Shown: piece after piece, positions 7,132-15,866 of the stretch
Position numbering within the stretch: position 1 is the first letter of the stretch
Layout: every line of letters begins with the position of its first letter
Source of the DNA: Pseudanabaena sp. Salubria-1
GTDB lineage: Bacteria; Cyanobacteriota; Cyanobacteriia; Pseudanabaenales; Pseudanabaenaceae
DNA: 54,638 nt
Assembly: GCA_023336205.1 (NCBI GenBank)
Contig: JALQCR010000042.1
Location: 1 to 54,638, forward strand
Direction of reading: 5' to 3'
Notes under the pieces: model-generated
Told to the model about the DNA's origin: nothing
Database searches by the model: none
Seen by the model: the letters and a program-made list of their open reading frames with translations, nothing else
Position numbers and translations under genes: made by a program

Positions 7132-8545
7132 ACGACGTTTTAACCAGATGTCTCTAGGAGCTTTGGGCTTAGGACTGGCAAGCTGTAACCAGTCAAAATA
7201 TCTGACTAATACTAGTAGTGGACAGTCATCGAGCAATGCCGATCTATTGATTTGGTGGGAGCAGGGCTTTTTGCCAGAAGAAAATGAACAAATTAATCAA
7301 CTCATTCGCAGATGGGAACAAACATCGGGAAAAGTTGTTGATTTGAAATTACTGCCCATCGCTCTTATCGATCAACAGTTAACTAATTTTATCGGTCAAT
7401 CGGAATCTAACCAAATTCCCGATATTGTTTACTCCGTGGGTGTAGATGCTAGCCTCGCACCCAAATTTGCTTGGCAAGATCAATTAGTCGATCTTACGGA
7501 TGTAATCACTCCCATTAAGCAAAAATATACAAGTATTGCCCTCTCCCATGTTTTCTATCACAATCAAGTTCGTAAAGAACGCAGCTACTACGCGCTCCCA
7601 TTGTGGCAATCCGATGACTACCTTCACTATTGGGAAAGTATGATTGAGGAGATTGGCTTGACCCAACAAGATATTCCGCGAGAATGGAATCAGTTTTGGC
7701 AATTTTGGCGGATGTCTCAAAAGGAGTTGCGAGCCAAGGGGCGATCGCAGATTTATGGGGTCGGACTATGTATGTCGGCGATCGGGTTTGATACCTATAC
7801 ATCCATGAAGATGTTTATGGATGCTCACAACGTTAATGTGGTGAATGAGTCGGGCGAATTTCTCCTGAGAAAGCCAGAAAATCGTCAGCAATTTATAACC
7901 GCGCTGCAAGAATTTACCAGCTTCTATTTGCAGGGCTATACGCCACCTCAATCAGCACGATGGACAGGAGCAGGAAATAATAATAGCTTCCTAAATAGTG
8001 AAATCTTAATGACTCAGAATCTCACGATGTCGATTCCCCTTACCCAAAAGTTATCGCATCCTCAATACGATCGCGATGCGATCGCTAGATATCGTCAGAT
8101 CGTGACGATCGATCGCCCTCTAAAAGTGGATGGTGGTGAATTGCTAACGCGCAAGGGAACGAAGCAAGCGATCGCACCTAAAAATAGTAAGAATCCAGAG
8201 CTTGCCAAGGAGTTTTTGAGTTATTTAGTTAGTCCAGATAACTTGATGTCATTACTCAAAGGCTTTAAGGGGCGAGTTTTTCCTGTGATGCCTGAGTTAT
8301 TAAAAGATCCTTTTTGGAATGAGCCGAATGATCCCCATCTTTCATCAGCTCTGAAAATATTTGCCCGTCCTAGCTACGTACCTTATGAGGTGATGCATTC
8401 AGCTTTTAGTGCGGTGCAAAATCAACAGCTTTGGGCAAAAACAGTTCTCAAGGTTGTGCAAGACAAAGCCTCGGTAGTGGAATCGGCGGATTGGGCAATC
8501 ACCAAAATTCAAGATATCTTGCAGTTAGCGGAGAAAAAAGTTTGA
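7121..8545 (+). CDS. ABC-type extracellular solute-binding lipoprotein (family 1-like)
   Basis: A 474-residue exported binding protein. The N-terminus has RRRF, resembling a Tat motif, a hydrophobic stretch and the lipobox LASC, so it is probably a lipid-anchored periplasmic protein. The body resembles sugar/polyol-binding proteins of family 1: a WWEQGFLPEENEQI start like other SBPs, and KSNPELAKEFLSYL-type helices near residue 350. No permease or ATPase genes are nearby. It sits between two paralogous sensor kinases, overlapping the first and 2 bp from the second, which points to a sensing rather than a transport role. The ligand is unknown. Confidence 0.8.
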   Translation: MLNRRRFNQMSLGALGLGLASCNQSKYLTNTSSGQSSSNADLLIWWEQGFLPEENEQINQLIRRWEQTSGKVVDLKLLPIALIDQQLTNFIGQSESNQIPDIVYSVGVDASLAPKFAWQDQLVDLTDVITPIKQKYTSIALSHVFYHNQVRKERSYYALPLWQSDDYLHYWESMIEEIGLTQQDIPREWNQFWQFWRMSQKELRAKGRSQIYGVGLCMSAIGFDTYTSMKMFMDAHNVNVVNESGEFLLRKPENRQQFITALQEFTSFYLQGYTPPQSARWTGAGNNNSFLNSEILMTQNLTMSIPLTQKLSHPQYDRDAIARYRQIVTIDRPLKVDGGELLTRKGTKQAIAPKNSKNPELAKEFLSYLVSPDNLMSLLKGFKGRVFPVMPELLKDPFWNEPNDPHLSSALKIFARPSYVPYEVMHSAFSAVQNQQLWAKTVLKVVQDKASVVESADWAITKIQDILQLAEKKV

Positions 8546-8547
8546 AT

Positions 8548-10788
8548 ATGATGAAAGGATGGTTGCGGCGCAGTTTACTCAGACAAATGGTTAGCTATTT
8601 CTCAGGTTTGTCAGTCATTACCGTGAGCGTAGTGGCTATTGGCTCTTATTTTCATGCCCGCAGTTCTCTATCAACGGAAGTCGTCAACCGCCTCACTGTA
8701 GCAACACAACTAAAATCCTTGCAACTCCAAAAGTGGGTAGAAAATCAGTTGCGAGACATTCTGGTGGTCAGCCAAGATGTAGAAATTCAAGAGTTACTAG
8801 GTCAACTGCTGGCTTCCGATCCCAGTCAACCTGCTTATCAGAAAGCTTACGCTAATCTCAAAAAAAATATTGGGCGCATTAGTCTTGTAAAGCCAAACTT
8901 AGGTAGCATTCGTGTCACTCGAAATAGTGGTTTTGTGATCTTCTCTTCCACAGATTCTAAACTCGAAGGAACCTATTTACCCTTGGGCGATCCCGCCACC
9001 TACTTTACAAGCGATCGCATTGATACAGTTGTCCCTAATTTTTATATTTCACCACGCACCAACAAAGTTTCCATAACTGTCACCACATCACTTCTAGATG
9101 AAAATAATGTCAAAATGGGAGCCTTGACTGCCGATTTTAATCTAGATTACATTGACGCATTGATTCGCGATAATACGGGTTTGGGGGAGACAGGCGAAAC
9201 CTATCTAATTGGCAAAGCTGGTACTAAAACCATTTTTGTGGCTGGTAATCAAGTGGAACCTAAAGAGCCGTCACGGACAAAAGCGGTGAATAGCGATGGC
9301 ATCGATCAAGCGATCAAGCAACAGAGTGGATTTGGCTTGTATAACAACTATGCAGGAATTCCTGTAGTCGGCGTTTATTGGTGGTTGCCCTCTCAAAACT
9401 TAGCATTGATTGCCGAAATCAACCAAGATAAAGCCTTTGCTCCAGCCGATCGCTTAGCAATTAATATTCTGATATTGGGATTTTTATCTTCTGGCATACT
9501 TCTCATCGCCATTTATCTATTTTCCCGCCAAATTACCCGCCCGATTTTAGCAATTAATGCTACTGCCGCACGTTTGGCTGAGGGAGAGCTAAACCAAACC
9601 GCACCAATCATGACTGAGGATGAGGTGGGAGTCCTTGCCCAAACCTTTAACAAAATGGCAAAACAACTAGAAAGCTCATTTCTCAAATTGGGAGAATATT
9701 CCCAAACCTTAGAGCAGAAAGTGGAAGAACGCACTCAGGAACTCTCTCAGACTTTAGCTCACCTTCAAACTACCCAAGCCGAATTAATCCAATCGGAAAA
9801 AATGGCAGCATTAGGACAGCTTACTGCGAGCGTAGCCCATGAAGTCAACACGCCTTTGGGAGTAATTCGCAGTGCCACAGGCAATATTATCGCTACTTTG
9901 AATGTTTTACTGCCACAATTGCCAGTATTGATGCAGCGCCTAAATCCTACACAACAGGCTGCATTTATCGCTTTGGTGAATACTTCACTTCAGCAACAGC
10001 AGTCTCTCTCAACCAAAGAAGAACGACAACTGCGGCGACGATTGCAAACCGAGCTGGATGCTTTAGGGATTGCTAAGACCCAAGAGATCGCTGACCAATT
10101 CGCCCTGCTGCGGATAGAAACATCTCTAGAAGTCTATCAGCCACTTCTGGAAGCGCCTGATTGCGATGAAATTTTACAGGTAGCTTATAGGCTGGTACAA
10201 CAAAGCCAGAATGCCATTAGCATTCAAGAAGAAGTCGATCGCGCCGCCAAAATCGTCTTTGCCCTCAAAACATACAGTCATCGCAGCAGGGACGCTGGGG
10301 AGAAAAGCCTGATCCAAATTAGCGATGGCATCGAAATCGCCTTAACGCTATATCAAAGTCGCTTGAAGCAGGGAATAGAGGTGATTCGTAAATATGATTC
10401 AGTCCCCTATCTTCTCTGCGACCCAGATGCGCTTACACAGGTGTGGGTTAATTTAATTGACAATGCTATTTATGCGATCGGTAAAGTAGGTATTATAGAA
10501 GTAGCGATCGCGCAGCAAGCAGGACAAGTAATCGTTGAAATTACTAATTCGGGGGCGGAAATTCCTGATGAAATCATGCCGCGACTATTTGAGCCATTTT
10601 TTACGACCAAGCCGAGAGGCGAAGGCAGTGGACTGGGCTTAGACATAGTGCGCCAAATTGTACAGAAACATGATGGTAATATTTATGCCAGAAATCATTG
10701 CGGACGAGTCACGTTTTCGGTTGTTATTCCTTTACCTGAATACACAAACCAGCGAGCGGCAATTAATCCTACTGCAAATCTAAATTAA
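8548..10788 (+). CDS. Membrane sensor histidine kinase 2 (dCache-HAMP-HisKA-HATPase)
   Basis: A 746-residue receptor kinase. The first transmembrane helix is at about residues 13-35 and the periplasmic double-Cache sensor at 36-300 (GLGETGETYLIGKAG is typical). The second helix is at about 302-325, HAMP at 327-379, coiled coil and HisKA near 400-480 with phospho-His431 (SVAHEVNTP), and the ATPase near 620-735 with N- and G-boxes. I chose the ATG at 8548, 2 bp after the binding-protein stop. The open frame extends upstream only inside that gene. It has no receiver domain of its own, so phosphate likely passes to the receiver proteins encoded next. It is the intact paralogue of the broken kinase at 4644-7131. 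Confidence 0.9.
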   Translation: MMKGWLRRSLLRQMVSYFSGLSVITVSVVAIGSYFHARSSLSTEVVNRLTVATQLKSLQLQKWVENQLRDILVVSQDVEIQELLGQLLASDPSQPAYQKAYANLKKNIGRISLVKPNLGSIRVTRNSGFVIFSSTDSKLEGTYLPLGDPATYFTSDRIDTVVPNFYISPRTNKVSITVTTSLLDENNVKMGALTADFNLDYIDALIRDNTGLGETGETYLIGKAGTKTIFVAGNQVEPKEPSRTKAVNSDGIDQAIKQQSGFGLYNNYAGIPVVGVYWWLPSQNLALIAEINQDKAFAPADRLAINILILGFLSSGILLIAIYLFSRQITRPILAINATAARLAEGELNQTAPIMTEDEVGVLAQTFNKMAKQLESSFLKLGEYSQTLEQKVEERTQELSQTLAHLQTTQAELIQSEKMAALGQLTASVAHEVNTPLGVIRSATGNIIATLNVLLPQLPVLMQRLNPTQQAAFIALVNTSLQQQQSLSTKEERQLRRRLQTELDALGIAKTQEIADQFALLRIETSLEVYQPLLEAPDCDEILQVAYRLVQQSQNAISIQEEVDRAAKIVFALKTYSHRSRDAGEKSLIQISDGIEIALTLYQSRLKQGIEVIRKYDSVPYLLCDPDALTQVWVNLIDNAIYAIGKVGIIEVAIAQQAGQVIVEITNSGAEIPDEIMPRLFEPFFTTKPRGEGSGLGLDIVRQIVQKHDGNIYARNHCGRVTFSVVIPLPEYTNQRAAINPTANLN

Positions 10789-10842
10789 AGAACTAACGGA
10801 TTTTTAATTTCCGAGTAATATCAATTCCAACCGTAGAAACTG

Positions 10843-12129
10843 ATGACGAATAAACTGACTATTATTTGTGTTGATGATGAACGCAATGTCCTACTGATGC
10901 TGAGAAATCAGTTAATGCATTTTTTCTCAGATAGCAAGATTGAAATTGCAGAAAGTGGCAATGAAGCGCTAGAAGTTATTGAGGAGATATTATCTAACGG
11001 GGGGGATGTTGCTCTGGTAATTGCCGACCAAATTATGCCGAAGATGAAAGGGGATGAATTTTTAATCGAACTCCATCACCGCCATCCCCAGATCCTCAAG
11101 GTGATGCTAACAGGACAAGCTAATGTTGAAGATATTGGCAATGTCGTCAATCGTGGAAATCTCTATCGTTTTATATCTAAACCTTGGAACGAAACTGATT
11201 TGAGGCTAACCGTAGCCGAAGCTTTGCGGAGATACGAGCAGGAGAAACAACTTGTCAAACATCAGTTAGCCCTTGAGCAAACTAATCTAGAACTAATAGA
11301 GTTAAATGCAAATCTTGAGAGAGCTTATGTAGAACTCCAGAGTGTTTCTAAATTAAAAGACGAGTTTCTTGCCATGATGAGTCATGAATTACGGACACCA
11401 TTCAACTCGATTTTAGGCGTGTCAGAATGTTTGCTTGAAGAAATTTATGGTCAGATCAACCCTCGTCAAAAGGAGGCGATCTCCATCATTGAAAGTAGTG
11501 GTAACCATCTTCTCAAATTGATTAATGACATTCTATATTTCTCAAAACTTACAACAGATTTAGTGAAACTGGATATCGAATCTGTAGCGATCGTGGATTT
11601 ATGTAATTCCAGTCTAGACTTTGTGAAACAACAGGCGCTCAAAAAACAAATTCAAATTACACTAAACATATCCACAGACATAGAATTCTTTGAAGCCGAT
11701 CCGCTGCGGATGAGACAAGTATTAATCAACTTACTTAATAATGCTATTAAATTCACCCCCACTGGTGGCAATGTCAGTTTGGATGTAAAGACAGACCAAG
11801 CACCAAGTAAGTTTGTATCCTCTTCTAATGCTACTAAGACATCAGATTCGTTAGAGCAGGTAGCTGATAATCAGGAAGTATTGAATGTTAACTCTTGGAT
11901 TTATTTTGCAATTACTGATACTGGGCTGGGCATCGCCCCTAGCGATCACAACAGGCTATTTCAACCATTTTTACAGATTGACAGCGGGCTTAACCGTAAT
12001 TATGAAGGCATAGGAATAGGGCTTGCAATAGTAAAACAAATCGTCGAACGACATAATGGTTATGTTGAACTCAGTAGTCAGTTTGGTCAGGGCAGTTGCT
12101 TTACTGTGAGCATACCATTGAGGTCTTGA
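10843..12129 (+). CDS. Receiver-first hybrid kinase (REC-HisKA-HATPase)
   Basis: A 428-residue cytosolic protein. REC covers about 1-125, with phospho-Asp62 in VIADQIMPKMKGDEF and the conserved ISKPWN lysine region. A coiled coil follows, then HisKA with His181 (MMSHELRTPFNS), an N-box near 295 (NLLNNAIKF) and a G-box near GIGIGLAIV. With the receiver in front, a phosphoryl group from an upstream kinase could switch this kinase on or off. It follows kinase 2 by 54 bp in the same orientation. Its REC is closely similar to that of the next kinase, suggesting a duplicated input domain with different outputs. Confidence 0.9.
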   Translation: MTNKLTIICVDDERNVLLMLRNQLMHFFSDSKIEIAESGNEALEVIEEILSNGGDVALVIADQIMPKMKGDEFLIELHHRHPQILKVMLTGQANVEDIGNVVNRGNLYRFISKPWNETDLRLTVAEALRRYEQEKQLVKHQLALEQTNLELIELNANLERAYVELQSVSKLKDEFLAMMSHELRTPFNSILGVSECLLEEIYGQINPRQKEAISIIESSGNHLLKLINDILYFSKLTTDLVKLDIESVAIVDLCNSSLDFVKQQALKKQIQITLNISTDIEFFEADPLRMRQVLINLLNNAIKFTPTGGNVSLDVKTDQAPSKFVSSSNATKTSDSLEQVADNQEVLNVNSWIYFAITDTGLGIAPSDHNRLFQPFLQIDSGLNRNYEGIGIGLAIVKQIVERHNGYVELSSQFGQGSCFTVSIPLRS

Positions 12130-12132
12130 GTT

Positions 12133-12235
12133 ATACCAATTCACAAAAGTGTGGCTACACTTTTGTGAATTAAAAACCAAATCCAGTAAGAATTTTTAAT
12201 TCACAAAATGGCTACGCCATTTTGTGTTTTGGTAT
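12133..12235 (+). repeat. Dispersed ~100-bp repeat, copy A
   Basis: Starts ATACCAATTCACAAAAGTGT and ends TTTTGTGTTTTGGTAT. It contains two hairpins, an AAGTGTGG/ACACTT stem and an AAAATGGC/GCCATTTT stem, joined by a tract resembling AACCC-GTAAGG. It is related to copies at 19491, 32633, 37801 and 39251. It sits just after a stop codon, so it may end transcription. Confidence 0.8.
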
Positions 12236-12364
12236 TACTATCTAATTACTGTGTTGTGCGACGAAGAAAAATCATTTTTATAAAAAGTCAAAGTCAATGA
12301 ATCACTATATTTTTGCGGAGATAGCAAACTTAATTTTCGTCAATTTCGATTTTGGAGATTAGCA

Positions 12365-15300
12365 ATGAGCAAACCAACCATCCTTTGTGTTGATGATGAA
12401 CGCAATATTCTCTTGACCCTTAGAAATCAATTAATGCAAGACTTCCCTGATTTTATGATTGAAATTGCGGAAAGTGCAGAAGAAGCTATAGAGGTTGTAG
12501 AAGATCTTCTAAGCAATGGGATAGAGCTGCCACTTGTGATAGCGGATCAGATAATGCCTAGAATGAAAGGCGATCAGTTCTTGATTGAACTGAACGATCG
12601 CTATCCTAAAATCCTCAAAGTGATGCTCACTGGGCAAGCGAGCGCCGAAGAAGTTGGTAATGCGGTCAATCGGGGTAGTCTATATCGGTTTATGTCAAAG
12701 CCATGGAATAAACATGATCTGCAACTAACAGTATCTGAGGCATTACGGAGTTATCAACAATCTCGCAAAATCGAGCAACAATACTCAGATCTTGAACAAG
12801 CCAAGTTAGAGCTAGAAGATCTAAATACCAGTTTGGAAAAGCAGGTACAAGATCGCACTCAACAACTACAGATTAGCGAAGAACGCTATCGTATAATTTC
12901 TGAAATTAGCCCCGTAGGGATTTTTAGCAACGATGCTAAAGGAAATTGCACATATGCCAATGCCAAAACCCTCCAAATCACTGGACTTACTAGTGAAGAA
13001 AATTTAGGTGATGGCTGGGGTAAAAACTTACATCCCGACGATCGCGTCTGGATGTATGAAGCTTGGACAAACTTTGTCGAACAGTCAAATCTGGGACATA
13101 ATGTCGAATATTGCATCGAACACAGATATCTCTACCCTGATGGTTCAACCAAATGGGGCTTTGTACAAGCCGTTCCTGAACGTAATCTTAATGGTGATGT
13201 CGTCGGATTTGTTGGCGCAGTCTCTGATATTAGCGATCGCAAGCAGAATGAAGAATTAATAAGGCTAAGCGAACAAAAACAACGAGCCTTGATCGAAGCT
13301 TTGCCCGATCTCGTGATGCGGGTTAGCCGAGAAGGGATATATCTTGATTTCTACTCGACTAGTACTTTCAAAGTAATAGGAAAATCTGGAGGCTTTGTCG
13401 GTACTCATATAAATGATACTCTCCCTCCTGAATTAGCCGCAAGACGGATGAATGCTATTCATAACGCTTTAGCAACCAAAGAAATACAAGTATATGAGCA
13501 AGAAATTTTAATTGGGGGGCACTTGCAAATCGAAGAATGTCGGGTGGTAGCTTGTGGTGAGGATGAAGTTGTGATCGTGGGTCGTGATATCAGCGATCGC
13601 AAATTTGCAGAAATAGCTTTACGAGAAAGTGAATCTCATAAAGCTGCCTTAATTAGAGCTTTGCCCGATCTAATTATGCGAATCCATAAAGATGGAACCT
13701 ATCTTGAATTCCATAGTACAGAGAGTTTTAAAGTCTTTGGGGAAGCTGAAGACTTTGTTGGCAATCATCTAGATAAGGATCTATCTCCTAACGTAGTAGA
13801 ACAAAGAATGAAGATGATCAATTGGGCTCTTGAAACTGGGGATATTCAAATTTATGAGCAAGAGGTATTAGTAGATGGGAAAAACCAAACTGAAGAAGTG
13901 AGAATTGTTCCTTATACGGATGATGAAGTTTTACTGTTAGTTAGAGATATTAGCGATCGCAAGCAATCAGAATTAGCACTCCAAAGTTTATTGGAAGGTA
14001 CGGCGGCGGTTACTGGACAAGAATTTTTCCCAGAATTAGTTAAGCATATTGCGATCGCCCTTAATGTTTCCCATGTCTTCATTACCAAGGTGTGTGGCGA
14101 AAATCTAGAAACTGTAGCGTGGTATGCTGACAAACAGATTCAGCCTAATCTTACCTATCCAATTGCATATACTCCATGTGGCTCTACTTTTCAAAATGGC
14201 ATCTACATCTGTTCTTCTGGAGTAAAACAGATATTTCCTCTTGATGAGGATTTAGTAAAAATGGATGTTGATAATTATATGGGAATGACCCTACAAAATT
14301 CAGCAGGTAAGAAGATTGGGGTGATTTGCGTATTAAATCACGAGCCTTTAGATAATCCAAAACGGGCGGAACTATTACTGCGGATCTTTGGGGCACGGGC
14401 TTCTGCCGAACTAGATAGAATGCATGTGTTTGAGGATTTGCAAATATTGAATGCAGAGCTAGAGCGACGTGTTCAGGAACGCACACAGGAACTATTAAAA
14501 GCGCGTAATTTTCTCGAAGCAATTATTGAAAATTTACCTGTGGCTCTATTTGTTAAAGATGGGAAGGAAGAAAAATTTGGTGAATTTTTGTTGTGGAATA
14601 ATACCTGTAACCTCATGTTCGGTTGTGATAAAGAGCAAGCTCTTGGTAAATCAGTCTATGATTTTTTCCCAAAAGAGCAATCTGATTTCTTTAATGAGAA
14701 AGACCGATCGTCATTTGCGCTTGGTAAAATTGAAGATATTCCTGAAGAACCAATTGACAGTTTGACGTTGGGGCGCAGAATTCTGCATACAATTAAAGTA
14801 CCTGTATTCGATGAGCATGGTAAACCCGATTATTTGATCTGTATTTCTGAGGATATTAGCGATCGCAAAGCCACGGAACTAGAACGCGATCGGCTTCTCC
14901 AAGAATTATCTCAACTCAATAAAAGTCTCGAACTTCGAGTCGAAGAACGAACAGCCGCACTTGTAAACGCCCAAGAACGGATTATTGCCCAAGAAAAACT
15001 TGCCTCTCTCGGCACGCTCACGGCTGGTATTGCCCATGAGCTGCGTAATCCACTTAACTTTGTCACAAACTATGCAAAAGGCTCAATCGAACTCAGCCAA
15101 GAATTGCTGGAGACAATTCAGCCTTTATTCCCTTCTTTAGATCTCGATGTCTCAGATTTTGTCACATCCTTGATCGCCGATCTCCAAGAAAATGCCACGA
15201 CGATTCGTACCCATAGCCAAAGAGCTGAAAATATCATCTTCAACATGATGCAACATGCTCGTACTGATGAGGCAAAAGCAAGCCCTCGGTCAACTCAAAT

Positions 15301-15793
15301 TAATGATTTACTCGACCAATCCTTAAAGTTGGCGTATCACAGTAAAAAAATACAAAATAGTAATTTTGACATCACGATTCAGACTGACTATACCCCTGAC
15401 TTAGAGTTAGTTGACGTAGTTACGGGATCTATGAGCAGAGCTTTCATTAATCTCATTGATAACGCTTGTGATGCCATGCGTCATCAAAAGAGTCTCCTAG
15501 ACCACTCTAAAGATGCAGAAAAATATCATCCCACGCTCAGCATTGCGACTCGCAGTCTTGGCGATCGGGTCGAGATTAGGATTCGTGACAATGGCTGTGG
15601 AATTGCCCCAGAGATCCAAAACAAGCTCTTAGACCCTTTCTTTACAACTAAACCTCCAGGAGAGGGCACTGGGCTAGGGCTTTTCCTTACTCACGATATA
15701 ATCGTTAAGCAACATAAAGGTACTTTAACGATTAGTCCAATTGCTAGTCAATTTACTGAAATAATTGTTACCATACCTTACAGATATACTTAA
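12365..15793 (+). CDS. Multi-sensor hybrid kinase (REC-PAS3-GAF-PAS-HisKA-HATPase)
   Basis: A 1142-residue cytosolic kinase with no membrane helices. Domains in order: REC about 1-125 (Asp61 in VIADQIMP), coiled coil, three PAS domains with the DISDRK linker (about 172-293, 305-413, 425-533), GAF about 540-688, a second coiled coil, a fourth PAS about 717-833, HisKA about 873-961 with His891 (GIAHELRNPLNF), and ATPase about 1018-1142. PAS2 and PAS3 are near-repeats of each other. The GAF lacks an obvious chromophore Cys-His motif, so bilin binding is not supported. It likely merges cytosolic signals with phosphate received at the REC. It is separated from the previous gene by repeat A and about 130 bp of AT-rich leader. 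Confidence 0.9.
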   Translation: MSKPTILCVDDERNILLTLRNQLMQDFPDFMIEIAESAEEAIEVVEDLLSNGIELPLVIADQIMPRMKGDQFLIELNDRYPKILKVMLTGQASAEEVGNAVNRGSLYRFMSKPWNKHDLQLTVSEALRSYQQSRKIEQQYSDLEQAKLELEDLNTSLEKQVQDRTQQLQISEERYRIISEISPVGIFSNDAKGNCTYANAKTLQITGLTSEENLGDGWGKNLHPDDRVWMYEAWTNFVEQSNLGHNVEYCIEHRYLYPDGSTKWGFVQAVPERNLNGDVVGFVGAVSDISDRKQNEELIRLSEQKQRALIEALPDLVMRVSREGIYLDFYSTSTFKVIGKSGGFVGTHINDTLPPELAARRMNAIHNALATKEIQVYEQEILIGGHLQIEECRVVACGEDEVVIVGRDISDRKFAEIALRESESHKAALIRALPDLIMRIHKDGTYLEFHSTESFKVFGEAEDFVGNHLDKDLSPNVVEQRMKMINWALETGDIQIYEQEVLVDGKNQTEEVRIVPYTDDEVLLLVRDISDRKQSELALQSLLEGTAAVTGQEFFPELVKHIAIALNVSHVFITKVCGENLETVAWYADKQIQPNLTYPIAYTPCGSTFQNGIYICSSGVKQIFPLDEDLVKMDVDNYMGMTLQNSAGKKIGVICVLNHEPLDNPKRAELLLRIFGARASAELDRMHVFEDLQILNAELERRVQERTQELLKARNFLEAIIENLPVALFVKDGKEEKFGEFLLWNNTCNLMFGCDKEQALGKSVYDFFPKEQSDFFNEKDRSSFALGKIEDIPEEPIDSLTLGRRILHTIKVPVFDEHGKPDYLICISEDISDRKATELERDRLLQELSQLNKSLELRVEERTAALVNAQERIIAQEKLASLGTLTAGIAHELRNPLNFVTNYAKGSIELSQELLETIQPLFPSLDLDVSDFVTSLIADLQENATTIRTHSQRAENIIFNMMQHARTDEAKASPRSTQINDLLDQSLKLAYHSKKIQNSNFDITIQTDYTPDLELVDVVTGSMSRAFINLIDNACDAMRHQKSLLDHSKDAEKYHPTLSIATRSLGDRVEIRIRDNGCGIAPEIQNKLLDPFFTTKPPGEGTGLGLFLTHDIIVKQHKGTLTISPIASQFTEIIVTIPYRYT

Positions 15794-15866
15794 AAAACAA
15801 GATCCTAATTCCAAATCAGAATAATTCATGTATTGGTATTAAGGATACCTACGCCAAAACTCAACT

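Noticed and set aside
7121..8545. Start of an ABC importer operon
   Set aside because: No permease or ATPase gene is present on either side. Neighbours are sensor kinases.
13985..14430. Bilin-binding phytochrome-type GAF domain
   Set aside because: No Cys-His chromophore motif is visible in the GAF region, so photoreception by bilin is not supported.
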